64,000 bases of DNA from Stachybotrys elegans (taxonomy: Eukaryota; Ascomycota; Sordariomycetes; Hypocreales; Stachybotryaceae), in assembly GCA_020746835.1 (NCBI GenBank), contig JAGPNK010000002.1:3286001-3350000 (forward strand), in the 5' to 3' direction. Under the pieces are notes generated by a model. It was not told where the DNA came from. It saw only the letters and a program-made list of their open reading frames with translations, and ran no database searches. Position numbers and translations under genes: made by a program. Of the stretch, positions 1 through 11,719 are shown one piece after another; the first letter of the stretch is position 1; each line of letters begins with the position of its first letter.

Positions 1-1687
1 CCAAGACGGACGGCTCTAGCAAGCCCACCGAGGCTTCGTCCTCAAAGGAAAAAGACGATCAGCCCAAGAAGGATGATGTCGACGAGGAGAAGCGCAGCTC
101 CATGACAATGTTCAACCTCGTCTTTCTGCTCAACCCTCGCAAGAACGAGGCGAAAGCAATGATTGAGTCCCTATATGATAACGTCTTCAAAAAGGTCAAC
201 AAGGCATACCAGTACAGCCAGCAGCACAGCGACTTTATCTGGAAGGAGTCTAAGCGCATCCTTGCTGTTAAGGACAAAGCACGTGAAGAGCGTGAGTAGA
301 GGCATCTCCCTTGCCTGCTGAAGCATTTACTAACTTCCTCTGCAGAGAGGAACATGGATGACTTATGGGCCGAGATTCTCCAACACTCGTCCTTGGCTGC
401 TTCGATCCAGGAAATCTATGAAGCTATATCCAGCAACAAGATAGCCACTCTCAACCTTGATACTGCTGCCGGTCTAGTATCGCCATCAGTCCAGATTCCT
501 GTGCCCTTCTTCGTGTCCGATCTCCCGGCACAAGATGACAAGGAACAGCGTGGCCTGTGGCTTACAACAGCCAATACGTTTGTCAACCCAGACGCTCTTG
601 AGGAGCCCGGTTTTCTCGATCGCAACTTCGCCCTTCTGCTCATGGAAGACGAGAAGAAGATTATAGCCGAGCTGCAAGCCGACCGCCACGCCAGCATCCT
701 CCCACTCATCGAGTTCGTTCGGCTCTCAAAGCCCACCTTGTCGTAAGTGCCAAACTCAGGCCCATCCACAAGTCCGGGCTGACATATGTATCCAGCTTCT
801 ACCAGGTCGGCCAAAGTAACAATATACTCACCCTAAGCCAAGTTCGCAAGTATGCCCAGCACTTCATCTTCTGGCGCCGCGCCATTGCCATCCCCCCACT
901 GCATGCGCGCGACACCTACATTGTGTCTCCCAACTGCGACCTCAGCCGTCTGCCCCAGGACTCTCAGGACTGGCAGAGGGCCTTCTCCATCGCCCCGCCC
1001 CTGCCCAACTTCCTCGCCGAGCTCTCTGCGGCACCCCGGGCCTACAAGACGCATTGCCCAAGTAAGCCCTACCGCCCGCTATGGCTCGAGATGTTAGCTT
1101 GGTTGCTCGCGCGTGGTTGGGTCATCCAGCTCTGCACTTTTGCCTACGTCGTCGTCTGGCCCGAGATTGTATACGAGGTCACCTACGAGATTGAGGCCGA
1201 GGAGCTTGGCTCCTCCGCTGACAATCCGCCAACTGATGGCTCTGACACCCTTCTCGAGCCCGGTGAGGTTCACGATGTCCAAACCCCCTCCGTGGCCGAG
1301 CATGCCGCCGAGATGGCCCGTCTGCAGCGCATCGCCCAGCGCGCCCATCGCGCCGCCGCTGACAAGGCCACCGCCCATACTCGCAAGGCGCCCCCTGTGG
1401 CCACCGCCCATCCCTCCATCAATGACGCCCCGCACCTCGCCGGCATCGTCCCGCACATCATCTACGACGCCAAGCGGGCCACTGGCAAGGAGTCGCGCTA
1501 CCTGTCGGCCATTGCGCGCCGCTTCGCCGACGACAAGCAGCGGAGCGCCTGGCACATCATGTGCAAGTACTTTGACGGACACTCGGCGCTCGAACGCATC
1601 GCCCTGCAGGAGGACATGAAGCGTAAGGAGGTCTGGACCCTGTTGACGGCCATGAGTGAGCATCTCCTGTGTGTCAGACACTGGTGA
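1..1687 (+). CDS. npr3: Npr3, GATOR1/SEACIT subunit (5'-truncated)
   Basis: Nitrogen permease regulator 3 is a subunit of the SEACIT/GATOR1 complex, which inhibits TORC1 at the vacuole when amino acids are scarce. The window starts inside the gene, so the start codon and N-terminus are missing. About 526 codons are visible in three exons: 1-291, 346-742 and 796-1687. Both introns are GT-AG (gtgagt; gtaagt) and frame is kept across them. Recognisable segments are MFNLVFLLNP, then a stretch with YDNVFKKVNKAYQYSQQHSD. Near the C-terminus come LEMLAWLLARGWV and WPEIVYEVTYEIEAEEL, followed by a conserved end with FDGHSALERIALQE and LLTAMSEHLLCVRHW, which is typical of Npr3. Identification is from family memory and is strong. 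The segment CPSKPYRPLW at about 1055-1085 was read through; an intron there is not needed. Confidence 0.9.
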
Positions 1688-2651
1688 CGCACTTATGGAA
1701 TAAGTGGCTCATTATCGTATTACATTACCCACATACCAGTCACATGAGCGTCTTGATATGCACGGTATGGGATCAAAGCAGTCACGGTGGGTGGCAGTAC
1801 TTCTAGGGTGTTTGTGAAATAGCCATATTGGTATCTGAGTAATTAATAAGGATGAGAGAAAATGTCTGCTATAAATAGATACAATGCAAAAGAGATGCAG
1901 AAGCCCAGCAGCACAAGTTGGTATCGGTGGTCATCAACGCATGATGCACATAACGAAAGTCGAGGGAGGGAGCTTGCCACATCCATCAGACGAAACCTGT
2001 GCGACAAGAGGGTCGTGGGAAACAAAGCGTTCCAGCCATGTCGAACATGGGGTAAAGGCAATCAATATGGTGAATAACAGATGCAGTAGAGCAGGAAAAA
2101 AAAAGAGACCTTCTATCAAGATAGATCTCATGGTATCGCAAATTCGAGCAAGACAAGATGAGAAACCGTGTAGCCAGTTGATGCAAAGCAGTGTAGAAAC
2201 CACAAGAAGATGAACGAGCCAAAAGGAAAAGGGGAAGAAACAAGAAAAGAAACCACCGCATCGGGTACGCCTCTGCCAACAAGAACCATTGTATCCATAC
2301 CAGACCATGCCGTGCCGTGCCGTGCCAACCTCACCCGTGCCTCTCGTGAAACCGAAAGTGCGAGAAAGACGGGAGGTATATCAAACGCCGGGGGATCTCC
2401 AAGAGCTCGGAAGACATATAGATGACTGGGAAAAGAGATGGTAGGAAACCCCGAAAAGAAGATGAATAACAATGTAGTATCCCCAGATATGCACAGCAGA
2501 ACCTGTGTGGGACTCGAAGTCCAGAAATGATAAAGCCGCTAACAAGGCAATCGGACAGAGAAAGCACTCGGTTAGACACGCTTCGGCATGTGACGAAACA
2601 TGGGAAGACGTGTTGAGTAAAGATGATAAGTCATCAAGGAAAACACCCGAC
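1688..2651. other. Intergenic, convergent 3' ends of npr3 and the bHLH gene
   Basis: No coding region supported. It should hold the two 3' UTRs. A short CGTGC repeat lies at about 2308-2327 and an A-run at 2095-2103. Confidence 0.5.
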
Positions 2652-4259
2652 TTAGTGAGTGAGGTCCATGTCATACTCGTCTTCCTCCTTGAAGTTCAGA
2701 GAGGCGTGGCCGCTGTCGTCATCGGGGTCGTGCCAAAATTGGTTAGGGTCGTTAAGATCACCTGGCACCATGCCTCCATTATCCTCAGGGGTGATACCGA
2801 TGGAGTCGAGGTTGCCACCCATACCGTTGATAGGCTCGCCACGGTAGTCGGTGTGATGGGGGACGCGAAGGCCTGAGCCAGCAGTACGCGAGTACGAGAA
2901 TGTGCCAGGCTCGCTCTTGCTGATGGCATCCATAAGCTCAGACTGCATGCGACGCTCGTCCTCGGTAAGTTCAAACGGAAACTGGCCACCGAGCTCGGCA
3001 ATGGTGTTCATCAGCTCCTCCTGCTGTTGAAGCTTGAGATGGAGCATCCACATCAGGTCCCGAGTCCAGCTGACGGAGCCGTTGAGGATGTCTCCCTTGT
3101 TGGGGCCCTTATCCTTGTCCTCAATAGGGAGGCCGGTAGTGATGTTGCCAGTGTTGCCGCCAGCTGCCCTGCGGGCACCAGGTCCAGCAAGGCCTGAGGT
3201 GGCCTGAGCAGAAGGGTTGGCGATGCCCGTAAGGGTGGGCGACAATGGGGTGCCGTTCTGAATCAGCTTACGGAGCTTCTCATCCTCCAGACGGTGGGTG
3301 GGAACGAGTCGGCTGAGATCCTGGATCCGCTCATTGATGTTGTCACGACGGCGGCGCTCAACAAGGTTGTGCGACTCACGACGTCGCTTGCGCTTCATCT
3401 CTTGAGACGAGACGGCGTTGGTCGTGACACCGAGCTTGGCGGGCATGGAAGTGCCACCCTTCATCATGACCTCATTGATGGGAACCATGCCTTGCTGCAT
3501 GGGGGAAGAGAAGCCCGAGTTGTAGGATGCAGGAATGCTGCCCGCCGGCGTATTGATCCACTGGCCGGTAGGAGACTTGTCGTGGCTACCAGCGGTTCTC
3601 ATAGGCTGTGATGCAAAGCCAGGAGACTCCTGTGAGCCAATAGACATGCCGTGCAGTGTGTTGGTCTTGGGTGTCATTGGGCTCCGGGTGTTGGAGGCCT
3701 TGCGCTGCATCTGTTGCGACATGCGGGCGCGGGCCTTGGCGTTGAGATAATTGGGGTCGTTGCCGTCAGCGTTCATGTCGCCGGCCGTCAAAGGGGAGCC
3801 CGAGTAAGAAAGAGGAGAATGGAGCGAGGTGCCGAGGGAGTGGCCGTTCTGCATCTGACGAAACTGGGAGCTGAAGCCACCAGCAAATGGGCTCTGGATC
3901 GGGTCGCCGTCGGGCGTGTTTGAGTATCCGTTTATCTGGGAAGGGTCGATTTGTAGGCCGGAGCTGCCACGATGAGTCTGGTAGGTGTGAGGATACCCCA
4001 TGTTGAGGCTGTTGAAGTCCTGGCCGTGCATCTGTTCCGAGGGGCTGGCGAGACCGTCGAGAAGCTCGTCGTCGCCGAAGACGGCCGAGCCGCTGGAGAA
4101 GCCATTTGCTGCGCTACTCGAGTTGTTGTTGAAGTTGTTATTGTTGTTGTTGTTGTTGTTGCTGAACGAGGCAGAGTAACCGTTGCCCATGAGGTCGTTG
4201 GGATCAATGCTGCCGCCGTTCTGGGCGGAGCCGAAGTGGTTAAAACCGTGTTGGGCCAT
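2652..4259 (-). CDS. bHLH transcription factor with long interrupted loop
   Basis: A single-exon gene for about 535 residues, beginning MAQHGFNHFG. An in-frame ATG five codons upstream (4274) is a weaker alternative because the MAQHGF start looks like the natural N-terminus. The N-terminal third is low complexity, with an Asn run encoded by the GTT/ATT repeat at about 4126-4161. The basic region and helix 1 lie near residues 287-320 (KRKRRRESHNLVERRRRD, then NINERIQDLSRLVP). The E of VERRRRD and the arginines that contact E-box DNA are present. Helix 2 (KGDILNGSVSWTRDLMW) comes only after about 66 residues of loop rich in Gly, Ala and Pro. A Gln-rich amphipathic stretch follows. The C-terminus is acidic. 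It is a nuclear DNA-binding regulator of the class seen across filamentous ascomycetes. I do not assign a target pathway. Confidence 0.85.
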   Translation of the reverse strand: MAQHGFNHFGSAQNGGSIDPNDLMGNGYSASFSNNNNNNNNNFNNNSSSAANGFSSGSAVFGDDELLDGLASPSEQMHGQDFNSLNMGYPHTYQTHRGSSGLQIDPSQINGYSNTPDGDPIQSPFAGGFSSQFRQMQNGHSLGTSLHSPLSYSGSPLTAGDMNADGNDPNYLNAKARARMSQQMQRKASNTRSPMTPKTNTLHGMSIGSQESPGFASQPMRTAGSHDKSPTGQWINTPAGSIPASYNSGFSSPMQQGMVPINEVMMKGGTSMPAKLGVTTNAVSSQEMKRKRRRESHNLVERRRRDNINERIQDLSRLVPTHRLEDEKLRKLIQNGTPLSPTLTGIANPSAQATSGLAGPGARRAAGGNTGNITTGLPIEDKDKGPNKGDILNGSVSWTRDLMWMLHLKLQQQEELMNTIAELGGQFPFELTEDERRMQSELMDAISKSEPGTFSYSRTAGSGLRVPHHTDYRGEPINGMGGNLDSIGITPEDNGGMVPGDLNDPNQFWHDPDDDSGHASLNFKEEDEYDMDLTH

Positions 4260-7200
4260 TGTGATAACCATCAAGACTGCAAGCCGGCGGTAGTGGCGAA
4301 CCGGCAGGCAGGGTTAGATGTATATGTATGTTTGAGGCCCACGGAAAGGGCGGTAAGAGCTTATATTGTTGGGGTATGGGTCCGCTTGATGAGACGACAC
4401 TGAAGGCTTCTTGCAATAGCAATGAGGAAAAAGCAACGGTCGTGGTCTGGCAAATAGGTTACAGGTTAGCCCAGGAACCCCGAGTATTGCGCTCAAGGAA
4501 GGACGGTTTCGCCCCAAGAGCAATGTGGCGGGCTTTGGATAGCGACGGTTCCCAGTCGTATCGGGCGCACGGTATGCAGGGGATCAAAAGTTACCAACCT
4601 TGAGGTAAAAGCAGAGATGATGAGAGCGAGATGTTTCTATTCCATAGATGTGGAATGCTGGGTGAGGATGACGAGATGTGCGACGTCGGAGGTTGGAGGG
4701 GTCGTTTATCGTGCGGGATCAAACGGTGACGGCGACGGTGATGGGAGAGGGTCGACCTTGGATGGCGCAGTGCTGGAGTAAATCCGAGGCGGAAAGGGGT
4801 AAAGTAAAATAAGGGTTGATGGTAAAGGCGGTGACGGACAGTCGAGCCTAGAGAAAGGAGTTGCCTTGGAACAAGACGACGGGTGGGAGACTAAATGTTG
4901 GAGCGGTGGCCGAAAGCTGATGGAGGCTGGTGCTGGATCGTTAGTGCGTTGAAACAAGGGCAGAGGAGGAGAGACGGTCTGTGGCCCGATGAGGGGGAGT
5001 GACAATGGAAGTGGGAGCGGAAGAAGTGGGAAGTGGGAGATCGACGGGGGGGCTCGTCATGGGCAGGGAGGGTTCAAGTTACTCTGAGAGGTTTGTGTGG
5101 GGGAGGAGAAGAAGGACGGAGGGAGGACAAGGGAGATGAGAGTCAGGGAGTGTGGAGGAAGTTGTAAAGGTCCAAGCAACGGGAACGGGGGAAAGACGGA
5201 GAGGGGGAATGTGGTACCTGAAGCAAGGTGCAGTGCAAAGCCAAATCCAAAGTATATTTGGGAAGTGGCGCTATGCAGGATGGACAAGGTAATAATAAGC
5301 ACAAGTCCGGGTCCGGTCGGGCGACAGATAGGCGCCAGAAGCGAGGTAGAAAGAAAGAAGGAAGGAAGGAAAAGAAGGGATGGATAAAGGGAAAAGGGAC
5401 AGGACGGGATGGAAGCCAGGTAGGACAGGTCGGATAGATGTATGACTGGACGGAAGCCAACTTACGTGTAAAAAAAGGTACCGGGTCCCGGATATGGTAG
5501 TAGGTGTGAGCGAGGATGTGAGAATAGATGGATGCCTGCCCAGTTCGGTCAGTGCTTGCTGCGCCGTACAGAAGGAGAGGCAGCCATGCTGCGTGTGGTG
5601 TGGTGCTTGTCTCTTACGGTGAGGTGATGCTGATCCTAGTGGAGGATGCGCGAATGGCTGAATCTGGGAACAGGGTGTAAGTGTCCGACTCGCGCTGAGT
5701 GATGACGATGGGATGGCGGGCTTACTTACCTCTTAACGGAAGCGAGGTCGCGAAGTGCAGCGTGGTGCGTGGTGCGTGGCGGCGCTCGGCCTCCCTTTTA
5801 TACGATGGGGGAGGGGGGTGGGTGTGCGATTGTGTGCGCAGCCTAGCTGAAATGTTCAAGCTGGACTTTGATTTTCCCCTTGCTGCTCTTTGTGTCCTTT
5901 GCCCTGCTTATTTGGCCTCTTTTGTCGGCGGCTGTTGTGTCGTCCTAGGAACCCTGGTCGGTTCTCCCGTCGGGCAGCCGATGTTGATGTTGATGTTCGA
6001 TGGCTGTGACTCTAGGCGGCGCAGGCAAAGTCGATAATGGCGGATGGGGCGGACCAGACGGTCGGTGAGGCTGGCTGGGGTGGAGCGAGGGGGGTGTCTT
6101 GGAAGGATTCTAGGCAGCCCAGGGATCGTAGCAAGTTTCTGAGCAAATGTGCAATCTGTCTGTACTTTGTCTGCCTTTTCTTTCTTGTCCGTTGGCGGTG
6201 GCTGTCTTTGCCGGTCTGTTTTGCAACATGTCTTAGCACAGGGCTTGCCTGGGGGGGGGGGCTGGAGTCGAGCACAGACGAGGCCCAGCTTGGCGATGGA
6301 GGGGGGGAGGGGGAGGAGGTCTGGACTCACTCGTATCCAGAGCTGAAGACAGGAATGGAGAAGCAAGACGAAGCTGCGGAAGATGATTGCCGTGAGTGGT
6401 TAAGGTGATGTTCCCCTGCTTGGTTAAAGTACAGCCTAGCGATAGTAGTTGTGTGGGTGCGGTGATGGTCGTCGCCGTCCGTCGTTGGGGTGCAGCAGTC
6501 GAGCTGATATAATAAAATACAATGCAGGGTCGATCAACGCTCAACCAGTCGGCGGCCGATGGTTAAGAAGAGGCCGTGCCGAGAAACAGAGCAGAGACAG
6601 GGGTGTCGCTATGGTCTTCTCCGGCGGTGGTGTACTGCTATTATCTTTGTCGCCCCTCCGCGGCTATCGTGGGAGCGCTGCTATTCTATTCGTGCAGCAG
6701 CAGCAAGTAGACCCCTCCCGCTAGAGATCGAGGTGGTGGTGGTGGTGGTGGTTCGTACGGAGATATGCAGCTAGGAGCTTATGCCAAGGCGATCCGCAAA
6801 TGAACGGCAAAAGCTAGTAGCGAAATGTTTCGATGAAGGTTTTAGTTTTGCATCAGTGTTCGAATGTGTTGAGGGATAGATTCGGAGATAAGGCTGGCAG
6901 GTTCAGCTGGCTGGGGGATGGGTCGCTGTTTCTGTTTTGTTTCTGTTTCTGATCCTGCTTTCCTTGCGCTTCGTTCCTTCCTCCTTTCGAGTGCCCTCAG
7001 CAGGCTGTGTCTGGCTTCAAGGATGGATGATTCAGGAAGAGGGTCGAAGATAACAACGGCAAGGTCATCTGTAAGGTACGCGGGACGTCTTTTTATATCC
7101 AGCGCACCATGACCAGAATCGTAGTCAGGGCGACATCATCTGCGCCTTGGCCGGGTTGTCTTCTGACCCATGGCCTACCTGTCCATCGTCCATCAAGGAG

Positions 7201-9722
7201 GAGGAGACGTGAGATGGTGGTAGGGGTTTTCCTGCACCAACCTGACTACTAATTACCTCCATGTCCGTCCGTTGCTCTATTACGGCTGCGACCACTAATT
7301 GTTTGTAATATTACGGCCTAGTACCTCTCACCACACACCTCTTTTGCCTATCACTACTTCCCAGGTAGGCATCGTCTCATTCTATCTAACCTGGACCTCT
7401 GCCCTCCATCATCCGCCGCTGGCCATCATGCTGTTCGCATCCAAGGGGGGCGTGACTCTGGCTCTAAGACACCAAACCCAACCTTTCCATGTCGATTCTT
7501 CGCCGCCATCGTGTTTCGTCATGGCATCGGCCGTCCCCGCCGAGTCTGGGGGATCCTCTGAGGGTCCTCAACACCAGAACGTGGACACGGAAAAGGGTCA
7601 TGGGTTTTTCTTTTTTTCCCCCATAGTCGCGCGCAGCCTTGGAACCATCTTTCCCATACTTCCCTTTCCCTGGCCCTGTTTTTTCCACCCTTCCTCTCTA
7701 GACGCACTCCTCCATGTTGGTACTTGGTATGGATGGTATGCAGAGCCACACGGACCTCCGGGTAAGGCTTGATGCACGAACAGGGAGATGGCCTGGGCTA
7801 AGCTTCGAACTGCTAGGCTACCCGTCTGCCTGCATGGTCGATGTGAAAGAATCAAGGAGGCAAGACATGAATGCAGTTGGATGAGTGAGGCTGCATCGCC
7901 GCGGCATCGCTGCTGCATCGGCCATGGACGTTGTGCGCGCCTGTCCCGGCCACTCAGCGCCCGTCAGCTCTCTCTGCTGCAAGGAACGCCCCTGGCTGAT
8001 TTGTGGTGGTCCTAGTGGTCCTGGTGCCATCGTGATCCCGCCCAGCCCGCTGCTTTTTTGGCCTTGGGTGAGCTAAGATTCGGGCCGGAGCGGTCGGTAT
8101 CTGCCTCGTCTGTCTGCCCATCTACATTTCCACCTACAGTCCTGCCGCATCACGCAAGGTACCGAGTACGATGCTGGATGGTGATCATCCGTCGTATTGT
8201 CTAGGTACCATGTAACAGGTGTGTAAGAAGGTAGGTTGCGGCCGGCCAAGGGACCACCAGATTGATTAGATCCCCACGTCACGTCGCCACCACCCATGAA
8301 CCATGATGATCTCCTGCAGCTCTGCTTGGCTTATCTGACCTGGCTTCGTCTGCTCCCGTTTCATGCACGATGCAAGATGAGAAACGGCGAAATCCTTTAG
8401 TCCTTGTTACGAAACTCGACCAACTTCCTGGTTCCCGCCTCAGGTCTGACGTCTTACATCAGATAAACAACCACTTGCAAAGAGGGAAAGCTGCCACTCA
8501 CCAGCCTGCCTCGACCTCCATCTCTCTGGTCCCCTACACCCTCTTCTTCATGTCCTCTGCGCAGGACTCTACTCATCATGGTCAAGCGCAACATACCTGC
8601 GTCTCATGGTCTCTGCTACCGCACCTCTATCTTCCCAAGAGGGCAGCCAGAAATAAGCATGACCTCTTGATAGCTATCCCCGTGGCCACTGATGGGTTGG
8701 TTGATGGCCATCCATCCTCTTCCTCGCACGACTCGGAGGAGATGCAACAACTCGAGTCGAACCTTGCTTGAATCATCCACACCCACACCCTCACCCCCCT
8801 CTTGCTCCCCAGCCCCTTGGCCGTCGTCTCCAAGCAGAGGGAGAGCGAAAAGAAAGTTCAGTTAAAAATACGGTAAAGTGAACTGCCCTGGTTCTTGTGT
8901 AAATAATGGGGTATGGTAGCACTTGAGCCCCAGAACTGCCAATCATGTGGCCCCCCCGAGCAGCAAGTGTGCCGTGACTGGCCCGCCTTTTCATGCACTC
9001 GGACCCCACAAGGAATACCACCTTGGCCCAACCTCGCCCAACTTACCCTGCACATCAAGAGCTACTTCGCCCTAGCCTTCCGACTGCCTCTCCTTAGCTC
9101 AACATCACGTTGCCCTTTTATCCTTACCTCACCTTGTCAACTACGAGCCATCCCACTACCATTACCACTACCGCCAACGTTTCCTCCCCATCTAGGAGCT
9201 AAGGCATACCCTACCGTCCGTCCTCTTCTCTCGGCCTTGTCATTTCTGGCGGTATACGCGGTCTCTTGCTGCATCGCCCTCTTCGCCTCGTCATCGCGGC
9301 CGCCTGGTAGGCTCCCACCTCTCTCCCTCGATATTCATCGCTCTGCCCTCCTGCTACCTCTTACACTTCTCCCTCCCACCCCCTCCACCCCCAGCCTGCT
9401 GCTACCCGTTACTATACTCCTCATCCCACCCAACCTTGCCTTTCAACGTCTCCGCTCTGGGCGCATCCGACTGATCATAGACGATAGCCAGGGTGGATCT
9501 CGTCCTTGTAACGTCTCGAGGGAGTCTCTCCGTTTCTCTTCCGTCTCGCTCGGCAAGCCCACACACGCCTCGCCTACTACGGCCGCCTCTGCACTGATCT
9601 GCAGCTGCCCGTCCCATCGCGATCGAACCCGTTCCTCGAACCCACCAGAGCCCTCGTGGGCGCATCATATCGCACCGTATCATATCGCATCGCATCGCAT
9701 CGCGCCTCGCTCGTTGACAGAG
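4260..9722. other. 5.4 kb gene-free region between bHLH gene and sft2
   Basis: No open reading frame here looks like a protein. From about 4700 to 5440 the plus strand is strongly purine-rich, so the bHLH sense strand is CT-rich, as in fungal 5' leaders and transcription start regions. From about 9060 to 9720 the plus strand is C/T-rich just ahead of sft2. Simple repeats include a GGT run at about 6732-6752 and GAAG runs at 5350-5380. The region probably holds a long bHLH leader or promoter and the sft2 promoter. An unannotated non-coding transcript cannot be excluded. Confidence 0.5.
6732..6752. repeat. (GGT)n microsatellite
   Basis: About seven uninterrupted GGT units in the bHLH/sft2 intergenic region. 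Not in any supported coding frame. Confidence 0.9.
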
Positions 9723-10822
9723 ATGGCCTCCAACTCGTTCCGGGATTCTATCAACTCGCTTGGCTGGAGTCGTCGTGACGAGGAGCCTGTCCACACAGCC
9801 CATAGCTCGGGGCTGTTGTCGTCCATCCAGAGCCTCAACCCCTTCCAGGGCCGTGGATATGTCTCCTTACCAACTACCGAGAGTGCCGGCGCACCCTTGC
9901 CGGCACCCAGTCGCCGAGAGGAGGAGGAGGGCTGGTTCGCTCGTGAGTCAACCCAACTCCCGATGCCCATGTCGTGCTGCGCTCTGCGCTCCGCCGGCGC
10001 ACCCCTGCAGCGGGACATGTGCATCGCGCCTTAGTCTATGCTTTAGATTCTGCATGTGATGCATATGCAGCCAGCTTTGGGTACCATTTTCTAACCCTCT
10101 TGGCAGTCAGTCGCTGGGATCGCTTGTTGATCTTCGGGGCTTGCAACCTTGCCGCCCTCGCCTGTTTCGTCATCTGCTTCACCCTCTTCCCGGTTCTTTC
10201 CTTGAGACCGCGCAAGTTTGTGATACTGTGAGTGGCACAACATGGCATTCTTGACTTCTCTATCTTTCGTCCCTGCACATCCCATAACCCTTCCCACCCT
10301 CCTTCTCTCCCTCTCCCACCCCCCGTGATGCAGTCCTGGTCCTGTGATTGGGCTGCGGGGGGTGGTTTATGCACACTGGCCTTGTTATCTCTCCCCCATG
10401 ATTCCCGTATCGCCTCTCTCCCCAGCTTCGACGCAACGTGCCTGCCGGTCCTAACGCTCCGAAGGTGGTCTGTAGGCTCGCTTCTGTTCTTGGCATCCTT
10501 TGCCGCAGTCATGGGCCCCATGAACTACGTATACCACCTCGTGTCGACACCCAGAATACCATTCACGGCAGCCTACTTTGGCTCTATCATCATGACGTTG
10601 GTCTTTGCGCTCAAGGTAAGCCCCACGTGGGAGCGAGCGGGCGGCGGAGTGGAAGCTAACTCCTCTCAGCTTCACAGCACTATCCTAACTCTCTTATCGG
10701 CCTTGGTTCAGCTGGCCTGCCTTGTCTGGTATCTTGTCAGCTACTTCCCCATGGGTTCGACAGGTCTGCGCTTCGCCACCACGTATGGCGCCAGGCAAGC
10801 CGCTGCGTGGATGAGCGGCTAA
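9723..10822 (+). CDS. sft2: Sft2-family vesicle transport membrane protein
   Basis: A Got1/Sft2-like tetraspanning protein of the Golgi, needed for fusion of retrograde vesicles in yeast. Four exons (9723-9942, 10107-10227, 10465-10615, 10670-10822) give 214 residues. The start MASNSFRDSIN is chosen because everything upstream in the same frame looks like leader. The cytosolic N-terminus has SIQSLNPFQGRGYVSLP and an acidic EEEEGWFA. Then comes SRWDRLLIFG, which leads into four hydrophobic segments separated by short loops (GACNLAALACFVICF; GSLLFLASFAAVMGPMNYV; YFGSIIMTLVFAL; LLSALVQLACLVWYLVSY). The usual motif SYFPMGSTGLRF is near the end. Splicing is needed to join the membrane segments. 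The third intron acceptor lies at 10464 and leaves the codons for ILWSVG intact. The 237-nt second intron is longer than its neighbours. Confidence 0.93.
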
Positions 10823-11628
10823 GCCTTGACTGCTGACATTTGTATTGGCGTACTTTGTACGATAAGGGCGTCGACTTGACATCACTTAGCCCAAAGATGC
10901 TCCCACGCGACTACGATACCCTGCCTCCAGAGCAACTGGGCTCTTTGGATATAGGAGGCAGCCCTGTCTTGTATTTTTAGTGTTCATCTACCTGAGATCG
11001 TGATCCATGCGGCACGTATGCATTTTGGGGAGCGTGTGAGTCACAGCCGTCACATGGCCATGCACAGCGTGCCTACCGAATAGATAGCACTATCTTGGCC
11101 GGTAATATTTCAATATCTTGCAACAGTAGTTGCTGGACAAAGCGTATCGGGGTCATGGCCGAGTGAGTGACATGGTTTGTGCACTTTGCCTGGTCAAGGA
11201 AATTGCATTTTCCGCGGAAGCGGCCAGAAGTGTCTTGCGCAGCATGAGTGGCTGTGCCAAATGCATGCCTTGATCGTGATTTACATGAGGACATGGTTCG
11301 CGTGGGATGCCTTGAATACGGAGCTGCAGAGCAAATGAAAGTTCCACTTGTTGAAAGGTGGAAATGATGTGCAGACTCAAGAATGACTACATTCGACTGC
11401 CTTGCTCGCTCTCAGGCGTAGTAACAGCCACCCATGGTTGTGAGGTTGGGCCGTGTTATTGGCCAAACCCTCAGTCTGATTCTCTTTCTGTTTAGCATCT
11501 TGCACCGCTTCACTTTGCGCATCGCGTTTCGGCAGAACTACTTGGGAGGTAGACACCTGTTGCTTCTTAACTTATACGTCCGACAAAAATAAACCAGATA
11601 ATAACGAGCTGGAAACAGCAAAAAGATT
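10823..11628. other. Intergenic, sft2 3' side to tRNA-Ser
   Basis: No coding region supported. Contains the sft2 3' UTR and, at its right edge, the pol III terminator of the tRNA. Confidence 0.5.
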
Positions 11629-11719
11629 CGACAAAGACAAGATTCGAACTTGCGCGGGCGAACCCACCACATGACTTGACGTTTCAAGTGTGGCACCTTA
11701 ACCACTCGGTCACTTTGCC
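11629..11719 (-). tRNA. tRNA-Ser(UGA) with 10-nt intron
   Basis: The 91-nt minus-strand gene folds as a class II tRNA. The acceptor stem is GGCAAAG with CTTTGTC (one G-U pair) and the discriminator base is G, as usual for serine tRNAs. The D stem is ACC/GGT. The anticodon stem is CCACA/TGTGG around the loop CTTGAA...A, giving anticodon UGA. The variable arm is a GGG-TTCG-CCC hairpin. The T arm is GCAAG-TTCGAAT-CTTGT. The anticodon loop is too long unless a 10-nt intron at plus-strand 11673-11682 is removed after position 37, the standard place. The intron contains TCAAG, which can pair with the anticodon region, as in other intron-bearing tRNAs. A run of five T residues on the sense strand (plus 11620-11624) lies just downstream and would end pol III transcription. 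Confidence 0.95.

Noticed and set aside
8913..9722. Long in-frame extension upstream of the sft2 ATG
   Set aside because: Low-complexity Pro/Leu/Ser text from a C/T-rich leader. Sft2 proteins start at the MASNSF-like site.
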